In this document: piece after piece, positions 1 through 9,385 of the stretch
How positions within the stretch are numbered: the stretch's first letter is position 1
How the letters are laid out: each line of letters starts with the position of its first letter
The notes under the pieces: model-generated
The model's database searches: none
What the model was told of the DNA's origin: nothing
The model's input: the letters and a program-made list of their open reading frames with translations, nothing else
Program-made: the position numbers and the translations under genes
Origin: Rhodospirillales bacterium
GTDB lineage: Bacteria > Pseudomonadota > Alphaproteobacteria > Rhodospirillales > Shumkoniaceae
Direction: 5' to 3'
DNA length: 64,000 nucleotides
NCBI GenBank assembly: GCA_018432935.1
Contig: JAHDSF010000006.1
Coordinates: forward strand, 434,001 to 498,000

Positions 1-1394
1 GTCAGCCAGATGATTCCGCTCTTGTGGCCGTTCGAGACCCAGCGCTGCTCGAGGCTGACGCGGTGGGCCACCCGCGTGATGTTGGTCGACTTGATGGCGA
101 CCGAAGAGCGGGCGTCGGCATAACCGTCCGTGCTGACCAGCCCTCCACCCACGGTATCGAAGTTGTCGACCAGCACGAACCGGCCTGCACGCGGGTCCTC
201 CGAGAAATCGTCGAGGGACATCAGGGCCCGCGACCGCAGCACCACCTCGGCGATCTCGTTGCGCTCGACCTTGTCGGCGTCACTGCCCGAAAGGTCGGCG
301 ACGTTGATGACGCGCTCGATCGCCTCGACCGTCACCATGTGCTCGGCGGTGTTGATCTTCATCTTGTAGTGGCGGCCGACCGTCATCGGCTCGCTTCCGA
401 ACCAGAACAGACGGCCGCGGAACACCTTCGACAGCATCGGCGGGTTGGCCGAGTGGCTGATCACCTCGCCGCGCTCGACGAAGATCTGCTGGTCGAGGGT
501 GATGCCGATCGACTGCCCCGCGCGGGCCGCGATGATCGGTCCGTCGGCGTTCCAGCCTTCGATCGAGTTGACGCGGGCCTGCTTGTTGGAGGGTGAGAAG
601 AGGATCGTATCGCCGGTCCGGAGATGGCCGCTCTGCAGCCGGCCCGCGATGATCCGGCGATCGTCGAACTTGTAGACATCCTGGACCGGGAGCCGGAGCG
701 GCAGGTCCTCGCCGCCGACCGGCCTGGGAAAGCTGTCGAGGGCGTCGACGACGGTCGACCCGGTGTACCAGGGCATGCTCGTCGAGGGTGAGGCGATGTT
801 GTCCCCTTCGCGGGCGCAGATCGGAATCACCGGGACGTGCTCGGAATCGAGGCCCAGGCTCCACAGGTACGAGGTCACCGAGGCCGCCACTTCCTGGAAC
901 CTGGCTTCGGAGAAGCCGACCTTGTCCATCTTGTTGACGACGACGGCGATCTGGCGAACCCCGAACAGGTGGAGCAGGTACCCGTGCGTGCGGGTTTGCT
1001 CCTGCATGCCTTCGTCGGCGTCCACCACCAGGAGAGCGGCATCCGCGGATGCTGCGCCGGTGATCATGTTCTTGATGAACTCTCGGTGTCCCGGCGCGTC
1101 GATGATGACGTAGTCGCGCAGCTCGGTCTTGAACCACATCTGGGTGGTGTCGATGGTGATGCCCTGGTCGCGCTCCGCCATTAGGGCGTCGAGCAGGAAG
1201 GCCCACTCGAACCGCACGCCGCGCGCGTCGCACGCGCGCCTGACCGACTCGAACTTGCCGTCGGGCAACGAATTGGTGTCGTAGAACAGCCTCCCGATGA
1301 GGCTCGACTTGCCGTGGTCGACGTGACCGACGATGACAATCCGGACCGGCGACTGGGTCGAGGAACGCCGCGGGGCAGTGCTCGTGATCGGCAT
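1..1394 (-). CDS. cysNC: Bifunctional sulfate adenylyltransferase subunit 1 / APS kinase (CysNC), 3' end outside window
   Basis: GTPase subunit of ATP sulfurylase, which with CysD makes APS from ATP and sulfate in the cytoplasm. The frame read from the ATG at 1394 (AGGAG just upstream) gives 464 codons and stays open at base 1. GTPase motifs are visible: GHVDHGKSS at residues 23-31, DAPGH, and NKMDKV. The last visible residues, [11 protein letters not shown], look like the start of an APS kinase (CysC) domain just before its P-loop, so this is probably the fused CysNC form that carries sulfate on to PAPS. The P-loop itself lies outside the window. It follows cysD with a 30-bp gap, so the two are probably one operon. 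PAPS is the donor for the three sulfotransferases encoded nearby. Confidence 0.93.
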   Translation of the reverse strand, partial: MPITSTAPRRSSTQSPVRIVIVGHVDHGKSSLIGRLFYDTNSLPDGKFESVRRACDARGVRFEWAFLLDALMAERDQGITIDTTQMWFKTELRDYVIIDAPGHREFIKNMITGAASADAALLVVDADEGMQEQTRTHGYLLHLFGVRQIAVVVNKMDKVGFSEARFQEVAASVTSYLWSLGLDSEHVPVIPICAREGDNIASPSTSMPWYTGSTVVDALDSFPRPVGGEDLPLRLPVQDVYKFDDRRIIAGRLQSGHLRTGDTILFSPSNKQARVNSIEGWNADGPIIAARAGQSIGITLDQQIFVERGEVISHSANPPMLSKVFRGRLFWFGSEPMTVGRHYKMKINTAEHMVTVEAIERVINVADLSGSDADKVERNEIAEVVLRSRALMSLDDFSEDPRAGRFVLVDNFDTVGGGLVSTDGYADARSSVAIKSTNITRVAHRVSLEQRWVSNGHKSGIIWL

Positions 1395-1424
1395 GGGGTT
1401 TTCTCCTCTATGTCTCGGCGGCAC

Positions 1425-2219
1425 CTAGAGGTACCCAGCCGCGCGAAGCCGCTCGAACGCGTCCTCGGATTCGTGATCCATGGCGCGGCCGGAGCGTTCG
1501 GAGATTTTGGTCGAGTGCAGTTCCTCGATGATCTCGTCGAGGGTGGCGGCCGTGCTGTCGATGGGGAAGGTGATGTCCTGGTCGCCCAGCGAGCGGTATC
1601 GCTTGCCGTTCTTGGCGAAATAGAGATCGACGACCGGAATGCTCTCGCGCCGGACGTATTCCCAGACGTCCATCTCCGTCCAGTGGAGGAGGGGGTGGAC
1701 GCGGATGTGGGTGCCGGGGGCGAAATCGGTCTTGAACTGGTCCCAGAACTCCGGCGGCTGGTCGCGGACATCCCAGTCGTTCTGCTCGCCGCGCGGGCTG
1801 AACACCCGCTCCTTGGCGCGGGTGCCTTCCTCATCGCGCCGGATGCCGGCGATCAGGCCGCTGAACTGATGGCGGGCGACCATCGCCTTCAGCCCTGCCG
1901 TCTTGCGCGCCGCCGACCGGGCGGCCGGCGGCAGGGTGGGATCCATCTCCTCGACCGGCGGGCAATCGCCCACCAGGAGGTTCAGGTTCCACTCCTTCGC
2001 ATAGCGGTCGCGGAACTCGTACATTTCACGGAACTTCTTTCCGGTATCGATGTGGACCACCGGGAAAGGGACGTGCCCGAAAAAAGCTTTCCGGACCATC
2101 CAAAGAAGAACGTTCGAATCCTTGCCGAGGGACCAAAGCAGCGCGACCCGGTCCAATCGGTTGAAGGCTTCTCTGAGGATGTAAATGCTTTGGCTTTCGA
2201 GAGTATCGAGATGATTCAT
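1425..2219 (-). CDS. cysD: Sulfate adenylyltransferase subunit 2 (CysD)
   Basis: Catalytic small subunit of ATP sulfurylase, 264 aa, a PP-loop ATP pyrophosphatase. The modified PP-loop SLGKDSNVLLW lies near residue 30. Other family hallmarks are HIDTGKKFREMYEFRD, GIRRDEEGTRAKER, and the C-terminal half HPLLHWTEMDVWEY...GDQDITFPI. It is somewhat shorter than many CysD proteins (about 300 aa) but shows no missing motif. The ATG at 2219 is preceded by GAGAAGAAG. It is the first gene of a cysD-cysNC pair transcribed away from algD. The position next to algD and sulfotransferase genes suggests a dedicated PAPS supply for polymer sulfation rather than only cysteine synthesis; that role is inference. 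Confidence 0.95.
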   Translation of the reverse strand: MNHLDTLESQSIYILREAFNRLDRVALLWSLGKDSNVLLWMVRKAFFGHVPFPVVHIDTGKKFREMYEFRDRYAKEWNLNLLVGDCPPVEEMDPTLPPAARSAARKTAGLKAMVARHQFSGLIAGIRRDEEGTRAKERVFSPRGEQNDWDVRDQPPEFWDQFKTDFAPGTHIRVHPLLHWTEMDVWEYVRRESIPVVDLYFAKNGKRYRSLGDQDITFPIDSTAATLDEIIEELHSTKISERSGRAMDHESEDAFERLRAAGYL

Positions 2220-2533
2220 CTTCTTCTCACGGACTCACATTTCTGTCGTCCAGCCACGTTGGGTCTCGTATGTGCTCTATGAATCCCGAGTTCCCCCCAC
2301 GGGCTTTCGCGCTCTGGACGTGATCAAGCTTGCAGGCGATTCAAGCAAACCGAGCCCCTTTGCACTCCCCATCCCCCAAGCAGGTAGGGGGTTCTCCAAA
2401 TGGCGGTAGCTGGTCGGATACCCGCCTCAACGCGATTGATGAGGCTCGTTGATTCGCCCACTGGCCGACCCACGTGCAAACCGCACATCGGAAGCGTGTC
2501 CCTGCATCGTCCCGCACAGAGAGAAAGCCCGAC
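2220..2533. promoter_or_regulatory. Divergent cysD/algD intergenic region
   Basis: About 314 bp without a credible gene. It must hold the promoters for cysDNC (left) and for algD and the genes after it (right). A C-tract and G-tract (CCCCC at about 2374 and GGGGG at about 2387) could form a small hairpin upstream of algD. I see no convincing sigma-70 or sigma-54 pair. The open frame that runs into algD from 2474 is probably untranslated leader. Confidence 0.4.
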
Positions 2534-3853
2534 ATGAGCAAACGGATCGGTATCTATGGGCTCGGCTACGTCGGCAGCGTCTCGGCCGCCTGCCTGGCCA
2601 ACGACGGTCATCGCGTCATCGGCGTCGATCCCCAGGCGGCCAAGGTCGACCTGATCAAGGCGGGCAAGCCGCCGGTGATTGAGGAGGGGCTGGCCGAGCT
2701 GATCGCCGAGGGCGTCTCGAACGGGCGGCTGCGGGCGACCCAGGATCCGGCCGAGGCGGTCGCCGAGACCGACATCTCGATCGTCTGCGTCGGCACCCCG
2801 AGCCGGGCGAACGGCAGTCTAGACCTCAGCCACGTGCAGGCGGTCTGCGAGCAGATCGGCGCCGCGCTCAGGAACCATCCCGGCTACCATGTGGTGGTGA
2901 TCCGCTCGACCATCCTGCCGGGGACTATGCGCGAGGTCGTCCGCCCGACCCTCGAGCGGGCCAGCGGCAAAATCGCCGGCGTCGGCTTCGGGCTTTCGAA
3001 CAACCCGGAATTCCTGCGCGAGAGCACGGCGGTCCGCGATTTCTACACGCCGCCGAAGACCGTCATCGGCGCGATCGATGAAAAGTCCGGGCAGGCCGTG
3101 GCGAGCCTCTACGAAAAGCTCGACGCGCCGCTCATCGTGACCGACATTGAGGTCGCCGAGATGGTGAAGTACACCGACAACGCGTGGCACGCGCTGAAGG
3201 TCGCCTTCGCCAACGAGATCGGCAACATCTGCAAGCAGCTCGGCGTCGACAGCCACGCCGTGATGGACATCTTCTGCAAGGACACCAAGCTCAACCTGTC
3301 TCCTTATTATATGAAGCCGGGCTTCGCGTTCGGCGGATCCTGCCTGCCCAAGGACGTGCGCGCCCTGACCTACCGAGCCAGGTCGCTGGACGTGGCGGTG
3401 CCGGTCCTGGACAGCATCCTGCCCAGCAACGCCAATCAGGTGGAGCGGGCGCTGCAGATCATCGTCCAGAAGAACCGCCGTTCGATCGGCTTCCTCGGCT
3501 TCAGCTTCAAGGCCGGCACCGACGATCTGCGCGAAAGCCCGCTGGTCGAGCTCATCGAACGGCTGCTCGGCAAGGGCTATCACCTCAAGCTGTTCGACCG
3601 CAGCGTCAACCTCGCCCGCCTGGTCGGTGCCAACCGCGAGTACATCCTGCGCACCATTCCGCACATCTCGAACATCATGACGGAATCGATGGAGGAGGTG
3701 ATCGAGACCTCCGACCTGGTCGTGATCGGCAACAACGCGCCGGAGTTCCACGACGTGCCGCGGCGTCTTAGGCCGGGTCAGGCGCTGGTCGACATGGTGC
3801 GGATCCCGGGCTTCGCCACGGCGGGGGAAAGCTACGATGGCATCAACTGGTGA
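2534..3853 (+). CDS. algD: GDP-mannose 6-dehydrogenase (AlgD)
   Basis: Oxidises GDP-mannose to GDP-mannuronate with NAD, the committed step of alginate-type polymers. The 439-aa protein has an N-terminal Rossmann motif GLGYVG (residues 9-14), VCVGTPS, the central NPEFLRES block, and the catalytic-cysteine motif GGSCLPKDVRAL with C270. The C-terminal UDP/GDP-binding domain contains SFKAGTDDLRESPLVEL. The run YYMKPGFAFGGSCLPKD matches my memory of Pseudomonas AlgD closely and separates it from UDP-glucose dehydrogenases. I chose the ATG at 2534, after GAGAGAAAG, over an in-frame ATG 60 nt upstream because the Rossmann strand starts immediately after it. It overlaps the next gene by 17 nt. Confidence 0.92.
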   Translation: MSKRIGIYGLGYVGSVSAACLANDGHRVIGVDPQAAKVDLIKAGKPPVIEEGLAELIAEGVSNGRLRATQDPAEAVAETDISIVCVGTPSRANGSLDLSHVQAVCEQIGAALRNHPGYHVVVIRSTILPGTMREVVRPTLERASGKIAGVGFGLSNNPEFLRESTAVRDFYTPPKTVIGAIDEKSGQAVASLYEKLDAPLIVTDIEVAEMVKYTDNAWHALKVAFANEIGNICKQLGVDSHAVMDIFCKDTKLNLSPYYMKPGFAFGGSCLPKDVRALTYRARSLDVAVPVLDSILPSNANQVERALQIIVQKNRRSIGFLGFSFKAGTDDLRESPLVELIERLLGKGYHLKLFDRSVNLARLVGANREYILRTIPHISNIMTESMEEVIETSDLVVIGNNAPEFHDVPRRLRPGQALVDMVRIPGFATAGESYDGINW

Positions 3854-5087
3854 AGCGGCGTCGCGGCGCCGCGTTCTCATTATCGTCGAGAACCTGCCGG
3901 TGCCGTTCGACCGCCGGGTGTGGCAGGAAGCGACCACGCTGGCCGCCCACGGCTACCAGGTCTCGGTGATCTGCCCGACCGGCCGCAACTACGAGAAGCG
4001 CCGCGAGGTCATCGACGGCATCCACATCTACCGCCACACGCTGCCCCTGGAAGCGAGCGGCGCGGCGGGCTACGCGCTCGAATACCTGGCGGCGCTGTTC
4101 TGGCAGACGCTGCTGGCGTGGCGGATCTTCTTTACGCGCGGCTTCGACGTGATCCACGCCTGCAATCCGCCGGATACCATCTTCCTGGTCGCACTTCCCT
4201 TCAAGCTGCTGTTCGGCAAGCGCTTCATCTTCGATCACCACGACCTCAATCCGGAGCTTTACGAGGCGAAATTCGCGAAGCGCGACGTCTTCTATAGGCT
4301 GCTGTGCTTGCTCGAGCGCTGGACGTTCCGGCTTGCCGACGTGTCGATCGCCACCAACAACTCCTATCGCCGGGTGGCCATCGAACGCGGCGGCAAGGAG
4401 CCGGCCGACGTCGTCGTCGTGCGCTCCGGCCCCAGCCTGGAGCGGCTTCGCATCCTTCCGCCGCAGCCGGAGCTGAAGCGTGGCCGGCGATATCTGGTCG
4501 GTTACGTCGGCGTGATGGGCAATCAGGAAGGCATCCCGTACCTGCTCGCCGCCGCCCGCCACATTATCGTCGACATGGGCCGCAAGGATATCCACTTCGG
4601 CCTCGTCGGCGGCGGGCCCGAGCTGGAGGGCCTGAAACGTGAGGCGGAGCGGATGGGGATCGCCGAGTACGTGACGTTCACGGGCCGGGTACCCGATGCC
4701 GAACTGCTGGCGATGCTCAATACGGCGGATCTCTGCGTCAATCCCGACGAGCACAACGAGATGAACGATAGATCCACCATGAACAAGATCATGGAGTACA
4801 TGGCGCTGGGGAAGCCGATCGTGCAGTTCGACATGACCGAAGGGCGGTTTTCAGCGGGCGAGGCATCGGTATATGCGAAGCCAAACGACGCGGCGGACAT
4901 GGCGGCCAGGATCGTGGCGCTGCTCGACGACCCTGCCCGGCGCGACGCGATGGGGCGGCTTGGCCGCCGGCGCGTCGAGACCGAACTGGCTTGGCCGCAC
5001 GAGGTCCCGAAGCTGCTGGGGGCCTACGAGCGGGCCTTGGCGAAAGGCGCTCCCAAGGTCGAGAGTCTTGCGGCGAAGCGCCTGTGA
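3837..5087 (+). CDS. GT4-family glycosyltransferase
   Basis: A 416-aa retaining glycosyltransferase with the GT-B fold, likely acting at the inner membrane on a nucleotide-sugar donor. The N-terminal domain carries the PVPFDRRVWQEA motif common in capsule and exopolysaccharide GT4 enzymes, plus FDHHDLNPELYE. The C-terminal domain has GYVGVMGNQEGI, VGGGPELEGLK and the donor-binding EHNEMNDRSTMNKIMEYMA stretch with the usual acidic residues. A hydrophobic segment around residues 85-100 and another near 120-130 could be membrane-associated. The ATG at 3837 has GGGGGAAAG upstream and overlaps the algD 3' end, so translation is probably coupled. The likely donor is GDP-mannuronate or GDP-mannose, from the coupling to algD; the specificity cannot be read from sequence. 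Confidence 0.85.
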   Translation: MASTGEAASRRRVLIIVENLPVPFDRRVWQEATTLAAHGYQVSVICPTGRNYEKRREVIDGIHIYRHTLPLEASGAAGYALEYLAALFWQTLLAWRIFFTRGFDVIHACNPPDTIFLVALPFKLLFGKRFIFDHHDLNPELYEAKFAKRDVFYRLLCLLERWTFRLADVSIATNNSYRRVAIERGGKEPADVVVVRSGPSLERLRILPPQPELKRGRRYLVGYVGVMGNQEGIPYLLAAARHIIVDMGRKDIHFGLVGGGPELEGLKREAERMGIAEYVTFTGRVPDAELLAMLNTADLCVNPDEHNEMNDRSTMNKIMEYMALGKPIVQFDMTEGRFSAGEASVYAKPNDAADMAARIVALLDDPARRDAMGRLGRRRVETELAWPHEVPKLLGAYERALAKGAPKVESLAAKRL

Positions 5088-5120
5088 CGTCAGCCTTCTT
5101 TCCGTGACCGGCGAGGGTCG

Positions 5121-6497
5121 ATGGGAAACGTTTTGCGCAAGCTTTCTCAGGCTTCGGAGCCCGGCGACCGGGCCGAGGCGGCTCGCATCAACCCGGTAGC
5201 GAGATACGGCGGGGCGTTGCTGCGGCGGTTCCGCAGCTTCGATCACATGGTCGCTTTGTTCGACCAGAGCAGCATGGCCCTCACCCGACTGGGCGGCCTT
5301 CTCGTCTTCGCCCGCCTGATGAGCGTCGAGGCCTTCGGCGCCTTGGCCCTGGTGGTATCGATCATCTTCATCCTCAACAACAGCCAGCGGTCGCTGGTCA
5401 TCCTGCCCTACATCCTGTCCTGCAAGAACGCGCAGAACGTCGAAGCCGAGGGGGCGGCGTGGTTCTGGATCGACCTGATCGTCTCGGCGGCAACATGTCT
5501 CGTGCTGCTCGGCGCCTGGGGGATCTCGATCGCGGTCGATGCTCCGCCATGGGTCGGGCACGCGCTGTTCTACTCGGCGCTCGGCGCGCCGCCGCTGTTG
5601 GCTTTCACCTTCCTGCGCCGGTGGGCCTACCAGAACCGCAGGTACGGGGCCGTCCTGTGGATGGTCTCGGCCTATATTCTTGCGTTCGCCGCCGGCACCG
5701 GGGCTGCGTGGTTGTGGCGGGAAGTGCATGCGTTGCCGTTCCTCACCCTCGCGGGAGCGCCACTTGCCGGCCTGATCGTCGGTTCGATCGGGGGCCGCGA
5801 CCACTGGACCCGGCCGCCGCGGGACTTGTTCGCGCGCTGGCGGCGGACGGTTCGTTTCTCGGGCTGGGCGTTCCTCAGTTTCCTGGCGGGGGCGGTCTAC
5901 ACCAACGGCATGAACATCGTCACGGCCGCCTTCATCGGCGCCGCCGGCTCGGCCGCGTTCGGAGCGACCCGCACCCTGGTCGCCCCGGTGGTGACGCTGA
6001 CTTCGGCCAGCGACATGATCGACAAGCCCCGTGCCACCCGCGCCTTCCTCAAGAACGGCATCCCCGGACTGCGCCGGGTGGTGCGCGCCACCCTCGGCTT
6101 CCTGTTCGCGCTCGGGCTGCCGTACCTGACGCTCGTGTTCATTTTCAGCGGCGATCTTCTGTCCCTGTTCTACGGTCACAAGTACGCCGGGCTCGAGACC
6201 GAGCTGAGGGTGTGGGTGTTCGCAATGCTGTTCCAGATGATGGCCAACCCTCTGGCCACCCAGCTCGTCATCCTTGCCGACACCCGCAGGGTGTTTCTGG
6301 CCTGCGCCGCGGGCGCCCTCGTAACCCTGGCGACGGCGGCGGTGACGCTGCCCGTCTACGGCAGCGTGACCGCCGCCCTGGTGGCGATGGCGATCGGGCG
6401 TGGCGTCAATATTCTGGGTCTGTTCCTGATGACCCGGCGCTCAAGAAGGCCGGTTCGAGCGTCGGCCCCGGATAGCGACGTCGCGGCCGACGGCTGA
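5121..6497 (+). CDS. Polysaccharide flippase-like membrane protein (Wzx/MOP type)
   Basis: A 458-aa polytopic membrane protein with about 12 hydrophobic segments, typical in length and layout of lipopolysaccharide/oligosaccharide translocases (MOP superfamily). The N-terminal stretch GGLLVFARLMSVEAFGALALV is characteristic of the first helices of this family, and FAMLFQMMANPLATQLVILADT resembles the helix 10-11 region. The ATG at 5121 lies 33 nt after the GT4 stop, so algD, GT4 and this gene probably form one operon. It likely moves a lipid-linked or nascent polymer across the inner membrane. I see no wzy or wzz gene in the window, so the assembly mode (Wzx/Wzy, synthase or other) remains open. 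Confidence 0.8.
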   Translation: MGNVLRKLSQASEPGDRAEAARINPVARYGGALLRRFRSFDHMVALFDQSSMALTRLGGLLVFARLMSVEAFGALALVVSIIFILNNSQRSLVILPYILSCKNAQNVEAEGAAWFWIDLIVSAATCLVLLGAWGISIAVDAPPWVGHALFYSALGAPPLLAFTFLRRWAYQNRRYGAVLWMVSAYILAFAAGTGAAWLWREVHALPFLTLAGAPLAGLIVGSIGGRDHWTRPPRDLFARWRRTVRFSGWAFLSFLAGAVYTNGMNIVTAAFIGAAGSAAFGATRTLVAPVVTLTSASDMIDKPRATRAFLKNGIPGLRRVVRATLGFLFALGLPYLTLVFIFSGDLLSLFYGHKYAGLETELRVWVFAMLFQMMANPLATQLVILADTRRVFLACAAGALVTLATAAVTLPVYGSVTAALVAMAIGRGVNILGLFLMTRRSRRPVRASAPDSDVAADG

Positions 6498-6525
6498 CAC
6501 CGCCGGCTGCCGCTTGGGGCGTCGC

Positions 6526-7518
6526 TTACAGTCCCGGCATGCGATAGCGGATCCACACGCCGATGCGACGCAGGCGGTCCCGCAGCCGGTTTCTCTTCCA
6601 ATAGCGGTTGCCTATCAGGAGTGCCGAACTGGCGTCCATGACGAGCCCGCGCGCCAACTCGCCGCCCGTGATCGGCCGGGCGGAGGTCGCGTGTTCGGGT
6701 GGATAGCCCAGCCGCTGCATGCTTGGCAGAGCGATCTCCTCGATCCTGCGGACTTCCTTCGTGGTCAAGGCGGTACGCCATTTCTCCCGGTTCTGCGGCT
6801 TCATCGGCCGGCCATAGTTCTTCTTGCCGTCGGGAGACGCTTTCACGAACAGATGATAGTTGATGAAGTTCTCGTTGAACTCCAGGCCAAGGAAGTTGCA
6901 GATCTTGCGCCCGACTTCGGCCGGGTCGCTGATCAGCTCTTCGAACCGGAGCGTGAGCAATCGCCCCGGCGGCAGGGTGGCCGCCACGTCCAGGCCGCGC
7001 ATCATGCGTGCGTTCCAGCGCGCAGCGCACAGGTAGATGTCCTTCGCCCACTTCTCCCGCCAGGACAAGCAGATGTCGCGGATGTCGCGGCTGATGAAGA
7101 TGAACCGCGTCTCGGGAAAGAGGTAGAGCAGGCGGTCCATGTTCTCGGTGTTCTGCGGCGTCTTGTTGCCGCGCCAGCGGACATGGCGGTTGGTCAGCAT
7201 GGCGCCGTACACCTCGGCGACCGTCACCAGGGGGCGCGTCTCGTCTGCATTCAACGCGGGATAGCGGTTCTCGAAGTTCCTGTAGACGTCGCCCGCCCGC
7301 AACGCCTCGACAAGATCGTTGACCTGCTCCCACGGCACCGCGGCCCCGAACCGCCGGGCCAGCTTGGGCAGCATCGGAAACTCGCCGCGGACGTGGATGT
7401 CGGGATGCGACGACAGAAAGTTGCTGAGGAGGTCGGTTCCCGAGGAAGGGAACCCGCAGACGTGGACAAGCCCTGATTTCTCCGAAGCCCCCTCCCGGCC
7501 ATGCGCGACATCCCGCAT
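6526..7518 (-). CDS. PAPS-dependent sulfotransferase 1
   Basis: A 330-aa sulfotransferase. The 5'-phosphosulfate-binding loop GFPSSGTDLLSNFL lies near the N-terminus, and the 3'-phosphate-binding stretch RFIFISRDIRDICLSW follows in the middle; both belong to the PAPS-binding core of the Sulfotransfer family. I placed the start at the ATG at 7518 because a full AGGAGG lies 5 nt upstream. A possible ATG at 7548 would overlap the preceding gene and has no ribosome site. It is the last of three minus-strand genes (phosphatase, sulfotransferase 2, sulfotransferase 1) in an apparent operon. It probably sulfates a glycan made by this locus, though small-molecule acceptors cannot be excluded. Confidence 0.85.
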   Translation of the reverse strand: MRDVAHGREGASEKSGLVHVCGFPSSGTDLLSNFLSSHPDIHVRGEFPMLPKLARRFGAAVPWEQVNDLVEALRAGDVYRNFENRYPALNADETRPLVTVAEVYGAMLTNRHVRWRGNKTPQNTENMDRLLYLFPETRFIFISRDIRDICLSWREKWAKDIYLCAARWNARMMRGLDVAATLPPGRLLTLRFEELISDPAEVGRKICNFLGLEFNENFINYHLFVKASPDGKKNYGRPMKPQNREKWRTALTTKEVRRIEEIALPSMQRLGYPPEHATSARPITGGELARGLVMDASSALLIGNRYWKRNRLRDRLRRIGVWIRYRMPGL

Positions 7519-7540
7519 GGTTTCCTCCTTCTCCGCGTAG

Positions 7541-8557
7541 CTAACCATGATCAGGCCTGACCGCTTTGTTGCGCACGTGGGTGACGAGCTTTTCCACCAG
7601 CACGCGTCGGTGGCGCCAGTTGTCCGCCCCGGCGATCCGCCGCAGCTCGCGTGCGAGACTGGTCAGATCATCCTTCCGGCCCCAGTAGGCCCGGAGCGGC
7701 CATGACGGAGTCCACTCGGAATCCGGCCGGTCGGTTTGATACCCGAGCTCGTGGAGCATTCTGCCTCCGATCCGCTCGAGGTTTCGGACCACGGGCGGAT
7801 CGAGGCTGTTGCGCCAGCGGCCGGCATTGGCGACGATGCGCCTGGCCACCATCTTGTCGCGACGCCGTCTGTGGCTGAGCTGCAGCACAGCGGGCGTATA
7901 CGGCACCTCGAGGAAGCTGCAGATCCGGCTCATGTTCGCTTCCGGGGAGGACGTCAGGTCCTCGTAGCGCATTTCGAGATAGCGCGGGCCCAGGTCCCGG
8001 CCCAGTTCGCGAGCCTTGCGCACCACGGAGCGCCAGCGCAGCATGGTCCGTTCCGGCGTGTAGCCGTAGCGGCGCTGGAACGAGTTCGCGCAGTCCCGCC
8101 CGTCCCGGATCATGTGGATGAAACTGGCACGGGGATACATGGCCGCAAACGCGGGCATGTGCAGGGCATACATGGGCGACTTCTCGCACCAGCGCCTCTT
8201 GCCCTCGCGCTGCGCGAAATACCGGAGGATCGCGTCGAGGACGCCGGCGAAGCTGCGCTCGTTGGCCGCCCAGTCTTCCGGCAGCGGTACCGGTCTGCGG
8301 CCGTTCACCCAGCGGAAGAACACCATATTCCGCAGATCGTTCCACAACCTAAGATAGTTTTCGTCCACGGTGAGGTCGCCGTAGCGGTCGAGGCGCTGGA
8401 AGAACATTGGCAGCACCTTGGTCTCGATCGGCAGACCGTAGAACTCCGGATGATTGTTCAGGCAATCCAGCATCATCGTCGTTCCGGACCCGTTCATCCC
8501 GACGATGAACACCGGCGCCGGCTGCTCGCCGACGCGATCTTGTCTCAACCCGTCCAC
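7541..8557 (-). CDS. PAPS-dependent sulfotransferase 2
   Basis: A 338-aa sulfotransferase. The PAPS 5' loop FIVGMNGSGTTMMLDCL lies near residue 20 and the 3'-phosphate motif SFIHMIRDGRDCANSF in the middle. Between them is RRWCEKSPMYALHMP, the region around the usual catalytic position. The start is a GTG at 8557 with GAGGGAAAG upstream. It sits between the PPP phosphatase gene (21-nt gap) and sulfotransferase 1 (22-nt gap) in the same direction. It is clearly diverged from the other two sulfotransferases here, which suggests different positions or residues on the acceptor rather than redundancy. The acceptor is unknown. Confidence 0.87.
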   Translation of the reverse strand: MDGLRQDRVGEQPAPVFIVGMNGSGTTMMLDCLNNHPEFYGLPIETKVLPMFFQRLDRYGDLTVDENYLRLWNDLRNMVFFRWVNGRRPVPLPEDWAANERSFAGVLDAILRYFAQREGKRRWCEKSPMYALHMPAFAAMYPRASFIHMIRDGRDCANSFQRRYGYTPERTMLRWRSVVRKARELGRDLGPRYLEMRYEDLTSSPEANMSRICSFLEVPYTPAVLQLSHRRRRDKMVARRIVANAGRWRNSLDPPVVRNLERIGGRMLHELGYQTDRPDSEWTPSWPLRAYWGRKDDLTSLARELRRIAGADNWRHRRVLVEKLVTHVRNKAVRPDHG

Positions 8558-8578
8558 TGCGAGCTTTCCCTCTTCTTG

Positions 8579-9385
8579 TCAGCGGTAGGACGAAACCTTG
8601 GTTCGCGAGATATCGTCCGCCAGGGCCGTCGATAGAAACTCCTGGCGATCTCCCTCAAGGACCATGCAGGTCAGGACGTTGCTGCCGTAGGCACCGGTAT
8701 CGATGCCGATCCGGTTGGACCGGATTTCGGGAGTATCCGTGATCGTGTGGCCGTGCACGACCACGTATCCGTGGTCCTTGCGGGACCTCAGGAACGGCTC
8801 CCTGATCCACATCAGGTCTCGCGGCGACTGCTGGTCGAGGCGGACGCCAGGGCGAATGCCCGCATGGACGAACAGATAGCTCCCCACCACCGTGTACAGC
8901 TGCAGCCGCGTCAGAAACTGCCTGTGGGAATGGGGAAGAATGGTGCGCAGCCCGCGCTGCAGCGCCTTCACGTCCGCCTTGGACGTATACGAAAGCGGCG
9001 GCCTGAGGCCGTAGCTCATCACCGTGCTGTCGCCGCCGAACGACAGCCAGTCGTGACCGAGGTTCTCCTCTTCGAGGAAGGTCAGCATGACGTCCTCGTG
9101 GTTGCCCTTCAGGTACGCCGGCTCGAAGCCGGCCAACGGGCGTTTCACGAGCAGATCGATGACCTGACGGCTGCCCGGGCCCCGATCGATGTAGTCGCCG
9201 AGATAAATGAGGAACTTCCGGGTTCCCGGTGCCGCGCCCCGGGCGTGCCTTTCGATCGCCTGGTGGAGGGTCGCCAGCAGGTCGGCGCGGCCGTGAATGT
9301 CGCCTACAACGTAAACGCGTATTCCCGGCGGCACCCGCCCACCAGCGGGGACATTTCTGAACGCCCTCAGCAGTTCCGAGAACAA
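8579..9385 (-). CDS. PPP-family metallophosphoesterase
   Basis: A 268-aa phosphatase of the PPP/diadenosine-tetraphosphatase type. All metal-site motifs are present in order: GDIHG (28-32), GDYIDRG (about 63-69), GNHED, FVHAGIRPG and VVHGHT. No signal peptide is visible, so it should be cytoplasmic. The start is a TTG at 9385 with AGGAGG 7 nt upstream; no in-frame ATG fits better. It is the first gene of the operon with two sulfotransferases. Sulfotransferases release PAP, a toxic product normally removed by CysQ-type enzymes, so this protein could clear PAP. It could equally act on a phosphoprotein or an Ap4A-like nucleotide, and sequence alone does not decide. Confidence 0.85.
   Translation of the reverse strand: MFSELLRAFRNVPAGGRVPPGIRVYVVGDIHGRADLLATLHQAIERHARGAAPGTRKFLIYLGDYIDRGPGSRQVIDLLVKRPLAGFEPAYLKGNHEDVMLTFLEEENLGHDWLSFGGDSTVMSYGLRPPLSYTSKADVKALQRGLRTILPHSHRQFLTRLQLYTVVGSYLFVHAGIRPGVRLDQQSPRDLMWIREPFLRSRKDHGYVVVHGHTITDTPEIRSNRIGIDTGAYGSNVLTCMVLEGDRQEFLSTALADDISRTKVSSYR

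Noticed and set aside
2140-2533. Sigma-54 promoter upstream of algD
   Set aside because: A TGGCC...GTGCA pair near 2462 has the GG and GC one base too far apart, and no enhancer-binding protein gene is close.
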